Below, in pieces: positions 1 to 8,116 of a stretch of DNA of 48,659 nucleotides. The first letter of the stretch is position 1; the number at the start of each line of letters is the position of its first letter. This stretch comes from Bacteroidota bacterium. Lineage in GTDB: Bacteria > Bacteroidota > Bacteroidia > Bacteroidales > FEN-979. The stretch is taken from contig JAPLDO010000074.1 of assembly GCA_026391715.1 (NCBI GenBank), positions 1-48,659 on the forward strand. Direction: 5' to 3'. Made by a program: the position numbers and the translations under genes. Below the pieces are notes generated by a model, which was given only the letters and a program-made list of their open reading frames with translations, did no database searches and was not told the DNA's origin.

Positions 1-69
1 CGTCAAGCAAACGAAACACCCGGCGCCGGAAAGAATCAAAAAAGTAAAAACCTAAAAACCCAAACAATC

Positions 70-288
70 ATGAAAACAATCCTTTTTTTCGTAATGGCTT
101 TGGCGCTGATAGTCGGAATCAGCCTGGATAGCGGCGGCCCCGGCATTACTCGCGATCGCCAACTCTCCAAGCCTCTAATGGATCATGGTGGAGGCACTCT
201 CACCATAACGTTGCCTGACGGAGGTGGCGGCCGCCTCCAATCCGTGAACTCTCCAGAAGGAGGTGGTCCTGGCTTTCCCTTTGCATAA
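70..288 (+). CDS. small glycine-rich secreted protein, unknown
   Basis: A 72-residue ORF that I do not recognise. Residues 1-18 are a short basic then hydrophobic stretch (MKTILFFVMALALIVGIS) that could be a signal peptide. The rest is rich in Gly and Pro, with GGP/GGG clusters at about 22-24, 40-42, 51-54 and 64-67, and it contains no Cys. The start follows an A-rich leader, common upstream of genes in this phylum. No partner gene is visible, because the 5' neighbour lies outside the window. It may be a small exported peptide or a chance ORF. The signal-like N terminus makes a real gene somewhat more likely. Confidence 0.4.
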   Translation: MKTILFFVMALALIVGISLDSGGPGITRDRQLSKPLMDHGGGTLTITLPDGGGGRLQSVNSPEGGGPGFPFA

Positions 289-406
289 ATGAGCTCAACC
301 TCATGACAACGCGCTCATCCCGGTTGTTTAAAACCAATTGGAATGACTGGGGTGAACGCTTATTTGTCATTAATTTCAATACTGTTCAAAACAAACCTTA
401 CCAACC

Positions 407-658
407 ATGAAAACCGAACCCAAATTCAACGAGCAGGAATTAACAGATATGGCGCTCAGCTATCCTTTGGAAACCGAGGAGCCTGAAAGCGATTGTCAGA
501 GAATTACAAGCGTAATTGGCGTATTATGCTTTTTAGCGTGGGACTTTAATTTGATGGAATGGCTGAAATCATTGCCATGGGACTTTATTGCCGTGGTAAT
601 TTTACCCAATATCATTTTCCTTCTTCTCTATCCCGTGTTAAAAAGATGGAATGAGTAG
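407..658 (+). CDS. small membrane protein, unknown
   Basis: An 83-residue ORF with an acidic N-terminal third (about residues 1-32, rich in Glu and Asp) followed by two hydrophobic segments at roughly 33-46 and 58-77. It ends in a basic KRW tail, so it may be a small two-helix inner-membrane protein. The ATG follows the A/C-rich leader aaaccttaccaacc, similar in style to the leader of the ORF at 70. No family was recognised and no function is proposed. It lies 79 nt upstream of trxB, which has its own promoter box. Confidence 0.45.
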   Translation: MKTEPKFNEQELTDMALSYPLETEEPESDCQRITSVIGVLCFLAWDFNLMEWLKSLPWDFIAVVILPNIIFLLLYPVLKRWNE

Positions 659-711
659 CTGACACTTGTAACAGGTTTATCAGACATTGATTATCTTCCC
701 CCCATTTTCCC

Positions 712-719
712 TACCTTTG
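712..719 (+). promoter_or_regulatory. Bacteroidota -7 promoter box for trxB-purL
   Basis: TACCTTTG matches the TAnnTTTG -7 consensus exactly. An ATTG at 686-689 lies about 22 nt upstream, a plausible but slightly distant -33 element. Transcription would start near 723, which rules out the upstream TTG (687) as the trxB start and supports ATG 738. Confidence 0.6.
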
Positions 720-737
720 CACCTAAAACACAAATCA

Positions 738-1673
738 ATGAACGAACAAATCGAATCCGTCCGCTGCCTGATTATCGGATCTGGTCCCGCAGGTTATACC
801 GCCGCCATTTACGCCGCAAGAGCCGATCTTAAACCCGTGATGTACCAGGGAATGCAGCCCGGTGGTCAATTGACGATCACCACCGAAGTAGAAAATTTCC
901 CCGGATATCCCAAAGGGATCACCGGACCAGAGATGATGGAAGAATTCAAACAACAGGCAGAGCGGTTTGGCACAGATATCCGTTTTGGGGTTGTCACCTG
1001 GGTTGATTTTTCCAAAAGGCCGTTTATTGTGAAAGCCGATGACGGAAAGACTCTCTCAGCCGAAACTGTTATCATTGCCACAGGCGCTTCCGCCAAGTGG
1101 CTCGGCATGGAATCGGAAAAGAAATTTATGGGACAAGGTGTTTCAGGTTGCGCAACCTGCGACGGGTTTTTCTACAAGAAACAGGACGTTGCTATCGTGG
1201 GCGGCGGCGACACCGCTGCTGAAGAGGCTACCTATCTTGCGAAACTTTGTAAAAAAGTGTATATGATTCATCGCCGCGATGAACTCCGCGCCTCGAAAGC
1301 GATGCAGCATAAGGTACTTACCACCGCAAATATTGAAATGGTTTGGAATTGCGCTCCCGAAGAAGTTTTAGGTGATATGAGCGGCGTAACAGGAGTGAGG
1401 GTCAGAAATGTCAAAACCGGCGAATCAAGGGATATCAATGTCATGGGATTTTTTGTAGCCATCGGACATAAACCGAATACCGAATTATTCGAAGGGCAAC
1501 TCGAACTGGATGAGATGAGCTATATCAAAACCAAACCCGGAACCACGCAGACCAGCATCGAAGGGGTGTTTGCCGCCGGCGATGTGCAAGACCATCATTA
1601 CCGCCAGGCAGTAACTGCTGCCGGAACAGGATGTATGGCAGCGATCGAAGCGGAGCGGTTTCTGACAAGTTAA
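738..1673 (+). CDS. trxB: thioredoxin-disulfide reductase
   Basis: This 311-residue FAD/NADPH enzyme reduces thioredoxin in the cytoplasm. The FAD dinucleotide-binding motif GSGPAG is at residues 14-19, the redox-active CATC pair at 138-141, the NADPH-binding GGGDTA at 155-160, and the C-terminal FAD motif AAGDV is near residue 280. Length and motif order are normal for low-molecular-weight TrxB. An in-frame TTG at 687 would add 17 residues but lies upstream of the -7 box at 712-719, so ATG 738 is preferred. purL starts 13 nt after the stop, suggesting co-transcription. Confidence 0.95.
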   Translation: MNEQIESVRCLIIGSGPAGYTAAIYAARADLKPVMYQGMQPGGQLTITTEVENFPGYPKGITGPEMMEEFKQQAERFGTDIRFGVVTWVDFSKRPFIVKADDGKTLSAETVIIATGASAKWLGMESEKKFMGQGVSGCATCDGFFYKKQDVAIVGGGDTAAEEATYLAKLCKKVYMIHRRDELRASKAMQHKVLTTANIEMVWNCAPEEVLGDMSGVTGVRVRNVKTGESRDINVMGFFVAIGHKPNTELFEGQLELDEMSYIKTKPGTTQTSIEGVFAAGDVQDHHYRQAVTAAGTGCMAAIEAERFLTS

Positions 1674-1686
1674 AAGAACATTTTAA

Positions 1687-4600
1687 ATGATAACATTTTT
1701 CAAAAACTCCGACCATTTCTACGCTGTGGAAAGCGCTCAAACCCTTGCCAATAACGACCTTGAAAAACTAAAATGGCTATTCGGCGGCACTGAATGCAGC
1801 GGCAAACCTGTTTTACAGGGTTCATTCGTTGGCTCCCGCCGCGAAATGGTTACACCATGGAGTACCAACGCTGTTGAGATCGCTCAGAATATGGGCATTG
1901 CCGGGATTGGAAGGATAGAAGAATTTGTTAAGATTGAAAAATCCGAAATCCGAAATCCGAAATCCGAAATCCGAAATCCGAAATCTGAAATTCTTTTCGA
2001 TCCAATGCTCCAACACCTGTATCAAGGGCTTGACCAGGAGATCTTTCACATCCTCCATGAGCCGGATCCTGTGCGATTCATTGAAGATATAGACGCTTAC
2101 AACAAACAGGAAGGACTGGCGCTCAGCAACGATGAGATTATCTATCTGGTTGAACTGAGACGTAGATTAGGACGAATGCTGACCGATAGCGAGGTTTTTG
2201 GTTTTTCGCAGGTCAATTCGGAGCATTGCCGGCACAAGATTTTCAACGGCATATTCATCATTGATGGGAAAGAGATGCCGTATTCCCTGTTCGAACTGAT
2301 AAGAAAGACCGCCAAAGAGAACCCCAATTTCCTGGTGTCGGCTTATAAAGATAATGTAGCTTTTATCATGGGTCCCGAAATGGAGCAGTTTGCGCCCAAC
2401 CGCCAAGATGTTGCCGATTTCTTCACCATCCGCAACATCAGTTCGGTCATCTCCATTAAGGCGGAAACCCATAATTTTCCGACAACAGTAGAACCTTTTA
2501 ACGGAGCCGCGACAGGGTCGGGTGGAGAAATACGCGACAGGATGGCGGGCGGAAAAGGAAGTATTCCAATGGCAGGCACAGCAGTTTACATGACCTCGTA
2601 CCCGCGTCTTGAAGCTGGCCGGTCATGGGAAACAGATATTGAAGCCAGACCCTGGCTTTATAAAACACCCGAAGATATCCTTATCAAAGCGTCCAACGGA
2701 GCCAGCGATTTCGGCAATAAATTTGGCCAGGCGCTGATCTGCGGATCGGTGTTTACCTTCGAACATGAAGAAAACGGACAGACCTTTGGTTACGATAAAG
2801 TGATCATGATGGCTGGCGGAATCGGGTATGCCAGGAAGTCTGACAGCCTAAAGGAACAACCTGAAGAGGGGCAATCAATCGTGGTAATGGGCGGCGATAA
2901 CTACCGGATCGGAATGGGCGGAGGCGCAGTATCTTCCGTTGCAACCGGCGAATTTGAAAATGCTATCGAACTGAATGCCGTTCAACGTTCAAATCCTGAA
3001 ATGCAGAAACGGGTTTTTAACGCCATCAGGGCGATGACCGAAATGGATGTAAATCCTATCGTTTCCATCCATGACCACGGCGCCGGGGGGCATCTCAACT
3101 CGCTGTCGGAACTGGTTGAAGATACTGGCGGAATCATCAATATCAATGCGCTCCCGGTCGGGGATCCCACCTTATCGGCAAGGGAGATCATCAGCAATGA
3201 ATCGCAGGAGCGGATGGGGCTGGTGATCAGGGATGAAGATCTGGCTTTGCTCGAAGCAGTAGCTCATCGTGAACGTGCTCCGCTCTGTGTGGCAGGTCGC
3301 ACCACGGGAGATCATCAACTGATTTTCCGCGATCACAATGACGATTCAAATCCGATAGACCTCAGGATGGAGGATTTTTTCGGAAAACCGCCAACTACCA
3401 TTATCCGGGACAAATCACGCCCGGTTATATATTCTCAATTGACCTATAATCGGGAACGACTGAGCGAATACCTTGAGAATGTGCTTCAACTCGAAGGGGT
3501 TGCCTGCAAGGACTGGCTGACCAATAAAGTTGATCGCGCGGTTTCGGGAAAAATCGCCAAACAGCAATCCTGCGGAACCATCCAGCTTCCGCTCAACAAC
3601 CTCGGAGTTGTTGCTATTGATTACACGGGAACAAAGGGAATAGCGACGTCAATCGGGCACGCCCCTGCTGCCGCCATGATTGACCCAATAGCCGGATCGC
3701 GGCTGGCGATTGCAGAGGCGCTGACAAACCTTGTTTGGGCGCCATTGTCTCATGGACTGAAAGGCGTTTCACTCTCGGCAAACTGGATGTGGCCTTGCAA
3801 AAATTCGGGGGAAGACGCCCGGCTTTATGCAGCCGTAAAGGCAGTCAGTGATTTCGCCATAGAACTTGGCGTCAATATCCCTACAGGGAAGGATTCCTTA
3901 TCCATGACCCAGAAATACCCCGGAGGGAAAGCCGTGTATGCCCCCGGAACAGTGATTATATCGGCGGTAGGCGAAGTTTCGGACATAAGGCGAGTGATCA
4001 GTCCGGTTTTATTGGATGTACCCGACTCTCATTTGCTCTATATCGGTTTTTCCCGCGACTTGATGAAACTGGGAGGCAGCAGTTTCGCGCAGGTTGTTAA
4101 TGCACTCGGAAACGAAGTGCCGACGATCAAGGATTCAGCCTGGTTCATCAGGGTTTTTGAGGCTGTCCAGCAGATCATCGAAAAAAATATGGTCATTGCC
4201 GGACATGATATTTCAGCAGGAGGGTTGATCGTCTCACTACTGGAGATGTGTTTTCCCGCTGAAGGTCTCGGCATTGACGCTGACCTCACTCCACTGGAAG
4301 AACGCGACGCCATCAAGGCGCTCTTCAGCGAGAATCCCGGGATAATTGTTCAGGTCGTGGATTTGGATGCCATCAGGGAAATTTTCAAACTGGCGCGGGT
4401 GGAATTCACCAGGATCGGTTCCATCCGGCATGACCGGATCCTTTCTGTAAGGAACGGTAGCGATAATCACTCCTTCGATATTGACCGGCTTCGCGACACC
4501 TGGTTTCGCACTTCTTACCTATTGGACAGGAAACAATCGGGCGAAGCGCTTGCCCTTCTGCGTTACAGGAATTTCAGGGAACAACCGCTGCGTTTCAGGT

Positions 4601-5418
4601 TTAATGAGTCATTCACCGGTACATTCGGGCAATATTCCATTGATCCGCAACGCAGAACTTCTTCCGGCATCCGGGCAGCCATCATCCGTGAAAAAGGGGT
4701 GAACCGCGACCGCGACATGGCATGGGCGCTCTATCTGGCGGGTTTTGACGTCAAGGATATTCATACAACCGATCTGATTTCGGGCCGTGAAGATCTGACG
4801 GATGTCAATATGATTGCTTTCGTAGGCGGCTTCTCCAATTCCGACGTGTTGGGCTCAGCCAAAGGATGGGCGGGCGCATTTCTTTACAATGAACGGGCAA
4901 AACTGGCGCTTGATAATTTCTTTAAACGCGACAACACTTTGAGTCTTGGCGTTTGCAACGGCTGCCAGTTGATAGTTGAACTGGGGCTGATTTATCCTGG
5001 TCAGAAGGATCATCCAAAGATGTCATGGAATGATTCTCACAAATATGAATGTAGTTTCGTGGGGCTCGATATTCTTGAAAACCATTCTGTCATGTTGAAA
5101 AGCCTTGCCGGTTCTAAACTTGGGATATGGGTCGCACATGGCGAAGGCAAATTCAACTTTCCCGGAACAGAAGATCAGTATCATATCCCGGCAAAATTCA
5201 GTTATCAAGATTATCCTGGAAATCCAAACGGATCGCAGTTTGATGCGGCTTGCATTGCTTCCGCCGATGGACGCCATCTCGCAATCATGCCGCATCTCGA
5301 AGATTCAGTTTTGCCATGGCAATGGGCATGGTATCCCGAAAACCGCAGCAGCGATGAAATAACGCCGTGGATTGAGGCATTTGTAAATGCAAGGGAGTGG
5401 GTTCGATTACATGATTGA
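1687..5418 (+). CDS. purL: phosphoribosylformylglycinamidine synthase (single-chain)
   Basis: This 1243-residue large-form FGAM synthase catalyses step 4 of purine synthesis (FGAR + Gln + ATP to FGAM). The N-terminal PurS-like part is followed by the synthase region, including FSQVNSEHCRH and the SIKAETHNFPT segment. The C-terminal class I glutaminase has GVCNGCQ with nucleophile Cys1090 and the catalytic pair His1203/Glu1205 in MPHLED. The oddity is at residues 85-102, where a perfect heptanucleotide tandem repeat encodes KSEIRNP units; this looks like an insertion in the N-terminal linker, since flanking sequence on both sides is family-like. It lies 13 nt after trxB and converges with fbp. 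Confidence 0.96.
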   Translation: MITFFKNSDHFYAVESAQTLANNDLEKLKWLFGGTECSGKPVLQGSFVGSRREMVTPWSTNAVEIAQNMGIAGIGRIEEFVKIEKSEIRNPKSEIRNPKSEILFDPMLQHLYQGLDQEIFHILHEPDPVRFIEDIDAYNKQEGLALSNDEIIYLVELRRRLGRMLTDSEVFGFSQVNSEHCRHKIFNGIFIIDGKEMPYSLFELIRKTAKENPNFLVSAYKDNVAFIMGPEMEQFAPNRQDVADFFTIRNISSVISIKAETHNFPTTVEPFNGAATGSGGEIRDRMAGGKGSIPMAGTAVYMTSYPRLEAGRSWETDIEARPWLYKTPEDILIKASNGASDFGNKFGQALICGSVFTFEHEENGQTFGYDKVIMMAGGIGYARKSDSLKEQPEEGQSIVVMGGDNYRIGMGGGAVSSVATGEFENAIELNAVQRSNPEMQKRVFNAIRAMTEMDVNPIVSIHDHGAGGHLNSLSELVEDTGGIININALPVGDPTLSAREIISNESQERMGLVIRDEDLALLEAVAHRERAPLCVAGRTTGDHQLIFRDHNDDSNPIDLRMEDFFGKPPTTIIRDKSRPVIYSQLTYNRERLSEYLENVLQLEGVACKDWLTNKVDRAVSGKIAKQQSCGTIQLPLNNLGVVAIDYTGTKGIATSIGHAPAAAMIDPIAGSRLAIAEALTNLVWAPLSHGLKGVSLSANWMWPCKNSGEDARLYAAVKAVSDFAIELGVNIPTGKDSLSMTQKYPGGKAVYAPGTVIISAVGEVSDIRRVISPVLLDVPDSHLLYIGFSRDLMKLGGSSFAQVVNALGNEVPTIKDSAWFIRVFEAVQQIIEKNMVIAGHDISAGGLIVSLLEMCFPAEGLGIDADLTPLEERDAIKALFSENPGIIVQVVDLDAIREIFKLARVEFTRIGSIRHDRILSVRNGSDNHSFDIDRLRDTWFRTSYLLDRKQSGEALALLRYRNFREQPLRFRFNESFTGTFGQYSIDPQRRTSSGIRAAIIREKGVNRDRDMAWALYLAGFDVKDIHTTDLISGREDLTDVNMIAFVGGFSNSDVLGSAKGWAGAFLYNERAKLALDNFFKRDNTLSLGVCNGCQLIVELGLIYPGQKDHPKMSWNDSHKYECSFVGLDILENHSVMLKSLAGSKLGIWVAHGEGKFNFPGTEDQYHIPAKFSYQDYPGNPNGSQFDAACIASADGRHLAIMPHLEDSVLPWQWAWYPENRSSDEITPWIEAFVNAREWVRLHD
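1939..1987 (+). repeat. heptanucleotide tandem repeat inside purL
   Basis: Six perfect AAATCCG units plus one AAATCTG unit, followed by a degenerate copy. Three units make 21 nt, encoding the seven residues KSEIRNP, so the protein shows about two and a half KSEIRNP repeats at residues 85-102. Because 7 is not a multiple of 3, gain or loss of one or two units would put purL out of frame. Confidence 0.95.
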
Positions 5419-5494
5419 ATTCGCGCAGCAAATGGGATAAACAGATTTGATGCGCAACAGCCAAATCTTTAAAAAAACGTCAAGATAACCATAA

Positions 5495-6514
5495 TTAGTC
5501 AGGCTTAAACTCCGATGAATAAAGCCGCATCAGATTTTCTGCCTGTTCGACCATTTTTACCGGACCGACAAATATTGGAGAACGTTCATGCAGCATTGCT
5601 GGCTGAATATCAAGAATTCTTCGGAATCCATCACTGGCTTTTCCTCCTGCCTGTTCGGCAAGAAACGCAACCGGACAACATTCATAGAGCAACCGTAGTT
5701 TCCCTTTTTTACTTTTGGTTGTTCCCGGATAAAGGAAAATTCCTCCCCGGATTATGTTGCGATGAATATCGGCAACCATTGAACCGATATAACGGGTAGA
5801 ATAGGGACGGTTCGTCGCCGCGTCTTCTTCCTGACAATAATGAATATATTTCCTCACACCTTCAGGAAATGAAAAATAGTTGGCTTCGTTGATCGAATAG
5901 ATGTTGCATTTTTCGGGATATTTCATGTCGGGATGACTCAGAATAAAAAGCCCAACCGAAGGATCGAGGGTAAAACCATTTACGCCGTAACCCGTTGTAT
6001 AAACCAGCATGGTTGAAGAACCATAAATCACATAACCGGCTGCCACGAGATTACGTCCAGGCTGGAGAAAATCCTCCAACTGGGCATTTCCGCGAACTGT
6101 CCGGCGGCGATAAATTGAAAACAATGTTCCGATTGAAACATTCGACTCAATATTTGAAGACCCGTCGAGCGGATCCATTGCCACTACATACTTTCCATGC
6201 CTCGAAACATCATTGTCGAGGATGATAATCTCTTCGTTTTCTTCAGAACCGATGGCACAACATTGTCCGCCCGATTTCAATGCCGCAATAAACTGGTCGT
6301 TGGCATAAACATCGAGTTTTTTCTGTTCTTCGCCCTGAACGTTAACCTCGCCGGCATAACCCATCACATCGCCCAATCCCGCTCGGTTTACTTCGCGGTT
6401 TACAAATTTGGCTGCAATGCCAATATCGCTCAGCAATCGCGACAATTCGCCTGAAGCCTGAGGATATTCAGCCTGCTTTTCTATGATAAACTCTGTTAGT
6501 GTCTTGAATTTCAT
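5495..6514 (-). CDS. fbp: fructose-1,6-bisphosphatase, class I
   Basis: This 339-residue gluconeogenic enzyme hydrolyses fructose 1,6-bisphosphate to fructose 6-phosphate. The metal and phosphate signature DPLDGSSN is at residues 114-121. The family segments [13 protein letters not shown] and the C-terminal [17 protein letters not shown] are present. The length is typical of class I. It is transcribed divergently from the aspartate kinase across 73 bp holding a -7 box for each gene, and it converges with purL. Confidence 0.95.
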   Translation of the reverse strand: MKFKTLTEFIIEKQAEYPQASGELSRLLSDIGIAAKFVNREVNRAGLGDVMGYAGEVNVQGEEQKKLDVYANDQFIAALKSGGQCCAIGSEENEEIIILDNDVSRHGKYVVAMDPLDGSSNIESNVSIGTLFSIYRRRTVRGNAQLEDFLQPGRNLVAAGYVIYGSSTMLVYTTGYGVNGFTLDPSVGLFILSHPDMKYPEKCNIYSINEANYFSFPEGVRKYIHYCQEEDAATNRPYSTRYIGSMVADIHRNIIRGGIFLYPGTTKSKKGKLRLLYECCPVAFLAEQAGGKASDGFRRILDIQPAMLHERSPIFVGPVKMVEQAENLMRLYSSEFKPD

Positions 6515-6533
6515 AACCTTTTGTTTTAGAGTG

Positions 6534-6541
6534 CAAAATTA
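6534..6541 (-). promoter_or_regulatory. -7 promoter box for fbp
   Basis: Read on the minus strand this is TAATTTTG, an exact TAnnTTTG match, 19 nt upstream of the fbp ATG. No clear -33 TTTG was found. Confidence 0.5.
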
Positions 6542-6575
6542 GACATTTCCGCAGTTACTACTCTTTGTTTTTCTT

Positions 6576-6583
6576 TACATTTG
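6576..6583 (+). promoter_or_regulatory. -7 promoter box for aspartate kinase gene
   Basis: TACATTTG matches the TAnnTTTG consensus. Only 4 nt separate it from the ATG at 6588 and 10 nt from a second in-frame ATG at 6594, so the transcript would be leaderless or nearly so. Confidence 0.5.
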
Positions 6584-6587
6584 CCGC

Positions 6588-7886
6588 ATGAGCATGAATA
6601 TTTTCAAATTCGGAGGAGCCTCCGTTAATTCGGCAACCGGGGTGCGAAATGTTGTTGAAATTTTAAAAAAATTCAGCGTCAACCCACTGCTTGTCGTAAT
6701 TTCAGCAATGGGAAAAACAACGAATGCCCTGGAAAAGGTTTTGAAGCATTATATGAATAATGATCCGATTGCGCTTATCGAATCTTATAAAAAAGTCGAA
6801 GACTACCATTTTTCGATCCTTCATGATCTTTTTGAGGATTCAACTCATCCGGTTTTCGGCGAAGTCGCCTCTATTTTCAACCAACTCCGCGGTTATATCA
6901 GAAAAGGGCATCTCTACTCATCCGACCGGAAGGGATATGATTTTGAATATGATCAGATTGTAAGTTTTGGCGAATTGATCTCATCTTCTATTCTGCATCA
7001 CTATTATATCAGCGAGGGCGGTAAATCCCAACTCCTCGATGTTCGCGACCTCATAAAAACCGATGCTACCTACCGCGATGCAAAGGTTAACTGGCAACAA
7101 ACAACCGCGTTAATTCGGCAAACGTTTTCAGGTTTCAATATTGAACAATTTAAACCAGGAACAATTGCCATTACCCAGGGTTTTCTCGGTTGCGATCCTA
7201 ACGGGAATACGACCACGCTGGGCAGGGAGGGATCCGATTTTTCGGCAGCCATCTTTGCCTGGTCGTTAAAGGCTAACGAGATGACCATCTGGAAAGATGT
7301 GCCAGGAGTGATGAATGCCGATCCGAAATGGATGCCTGATGCAGTGCGGCTTGAAACCCTTTCGTACCGTGAAGCGGTTGAACTTGCCTATTATGGCGCC
7401 AGTGTAATCCATCCAAAAACCATTAAACCACTGAAAAATGCCGGTATTGCGCTAATGGTGAAGTCGTTTATACATCCTGAACTTCCGGGTACCTCAATAG
7501 AAAATATCAATGAATGGAAAATTTCCATCCCCATTTTTATCCGGAAACAACAACAGGTACTTATTTCTATCTCGCCCCGCGATTTTTCGTTCATTCTGGA
7601 GGATAACCTGAGCGAAATTTTCAGGATACTTTCCAACTTCCGGGTAAAGGTTAACGTGATGCAGAATTCGGCGATCAATTTCTCAATCTGCGTGGATGAT
7701 GATCCTCAAAAAATTAACCCATTGATCCTTCACCTTCAGAAGGAATATGAAACGCGGATCAACCAGGGACTTGATCTTTTTACTATTCGCCACTATACCG
7801 ACGAAGCGGTAAACCGAATTGTAAATGCCAGAGAAATCATGATGGAACTCAGGACAAGGAATACCTTTCAGGCGGTGCTGCGATGA
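6588..7886 (+). CDS. lysC: aspartate kinase
   Basis: This 432-residue kinase makes aspartyl phosphate, the first step to Lys, Met, Thr and diaminopimelate. The KFGGAS nucleotide loop is at residues 7-12, SFGELIS at 126-132 and the kinase signature TTLGREGSDFSA at 209-220, followed by the WKDVPGVMNADP segment. The C terminus from about 300 onward fits paired ACT regulatory domains. There is no homoserine dehydrogenase fusion. ATG 6588 and ATG 6594 are both possible; the second gives MNIFKFGG, closer to the usual family start. Confidence 0.9.
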   Translation: MSMNIFKFGGASVNSATGVRNVVEILKKFSVNPLLVVISAMGKTTNALEKVLKHYMNNDPIALIESYKKVEDYHFSILHDLFEDSTHPVFGEVASIFNQLRGYIRKGHLYSSDRKGYDFEYDQIVSFGELISSSILHHYYISEGGKSQLLDVRDLIKTDATYRDAKVNWQQTTALIRQTFSGFNIEQFKPGTIAITQGFLGCDPNGNTTTLGREGSDFSAAIFAWSLKANEMTIWKDVPGVMNADPKWMPDAVRLETLSYREAVELAYYGASVIHPKTIKPLKNAGIALMVKSFIHPELPGTSIENINEWKISIPIFIRKQQQVLISISPRDFSFILEDNLSEIFRILSNFRVKVNVMQNSAINFSICVDDDPQKINPLILHLQKEYETRINQGLDLFTIRHYTDEAVNRIVNAREIMMELRTRNTFQAVLR

Positions 7887-8116
7887 GTGAAATTTTATGA
7901 ATAATCTGCCTTCTTTCCACATCAGTTGAATTAGTTCCCTTTAAAATAAGGCTGATAAAGTCGAAGTTTAACCCAATTACAATAATCACATAACAGAGGT
8001 TAAAACAAGAATTAAGTCAACCGGATTTGGCGGTAATAGAAAAAATTACACGATAGTAGTATTGCAATTTGATGACTTTTGATTAATTTTACCGCCTAAA
8101 CCAAAAACATAAGACT

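Noticed and set aside
687-737. N-terminal extension of thioredoxin reductase from TTG 687
   Set aside because: The segment contains the promoter box and encodes residues unlike the family; ATG 738 gives the normal length.
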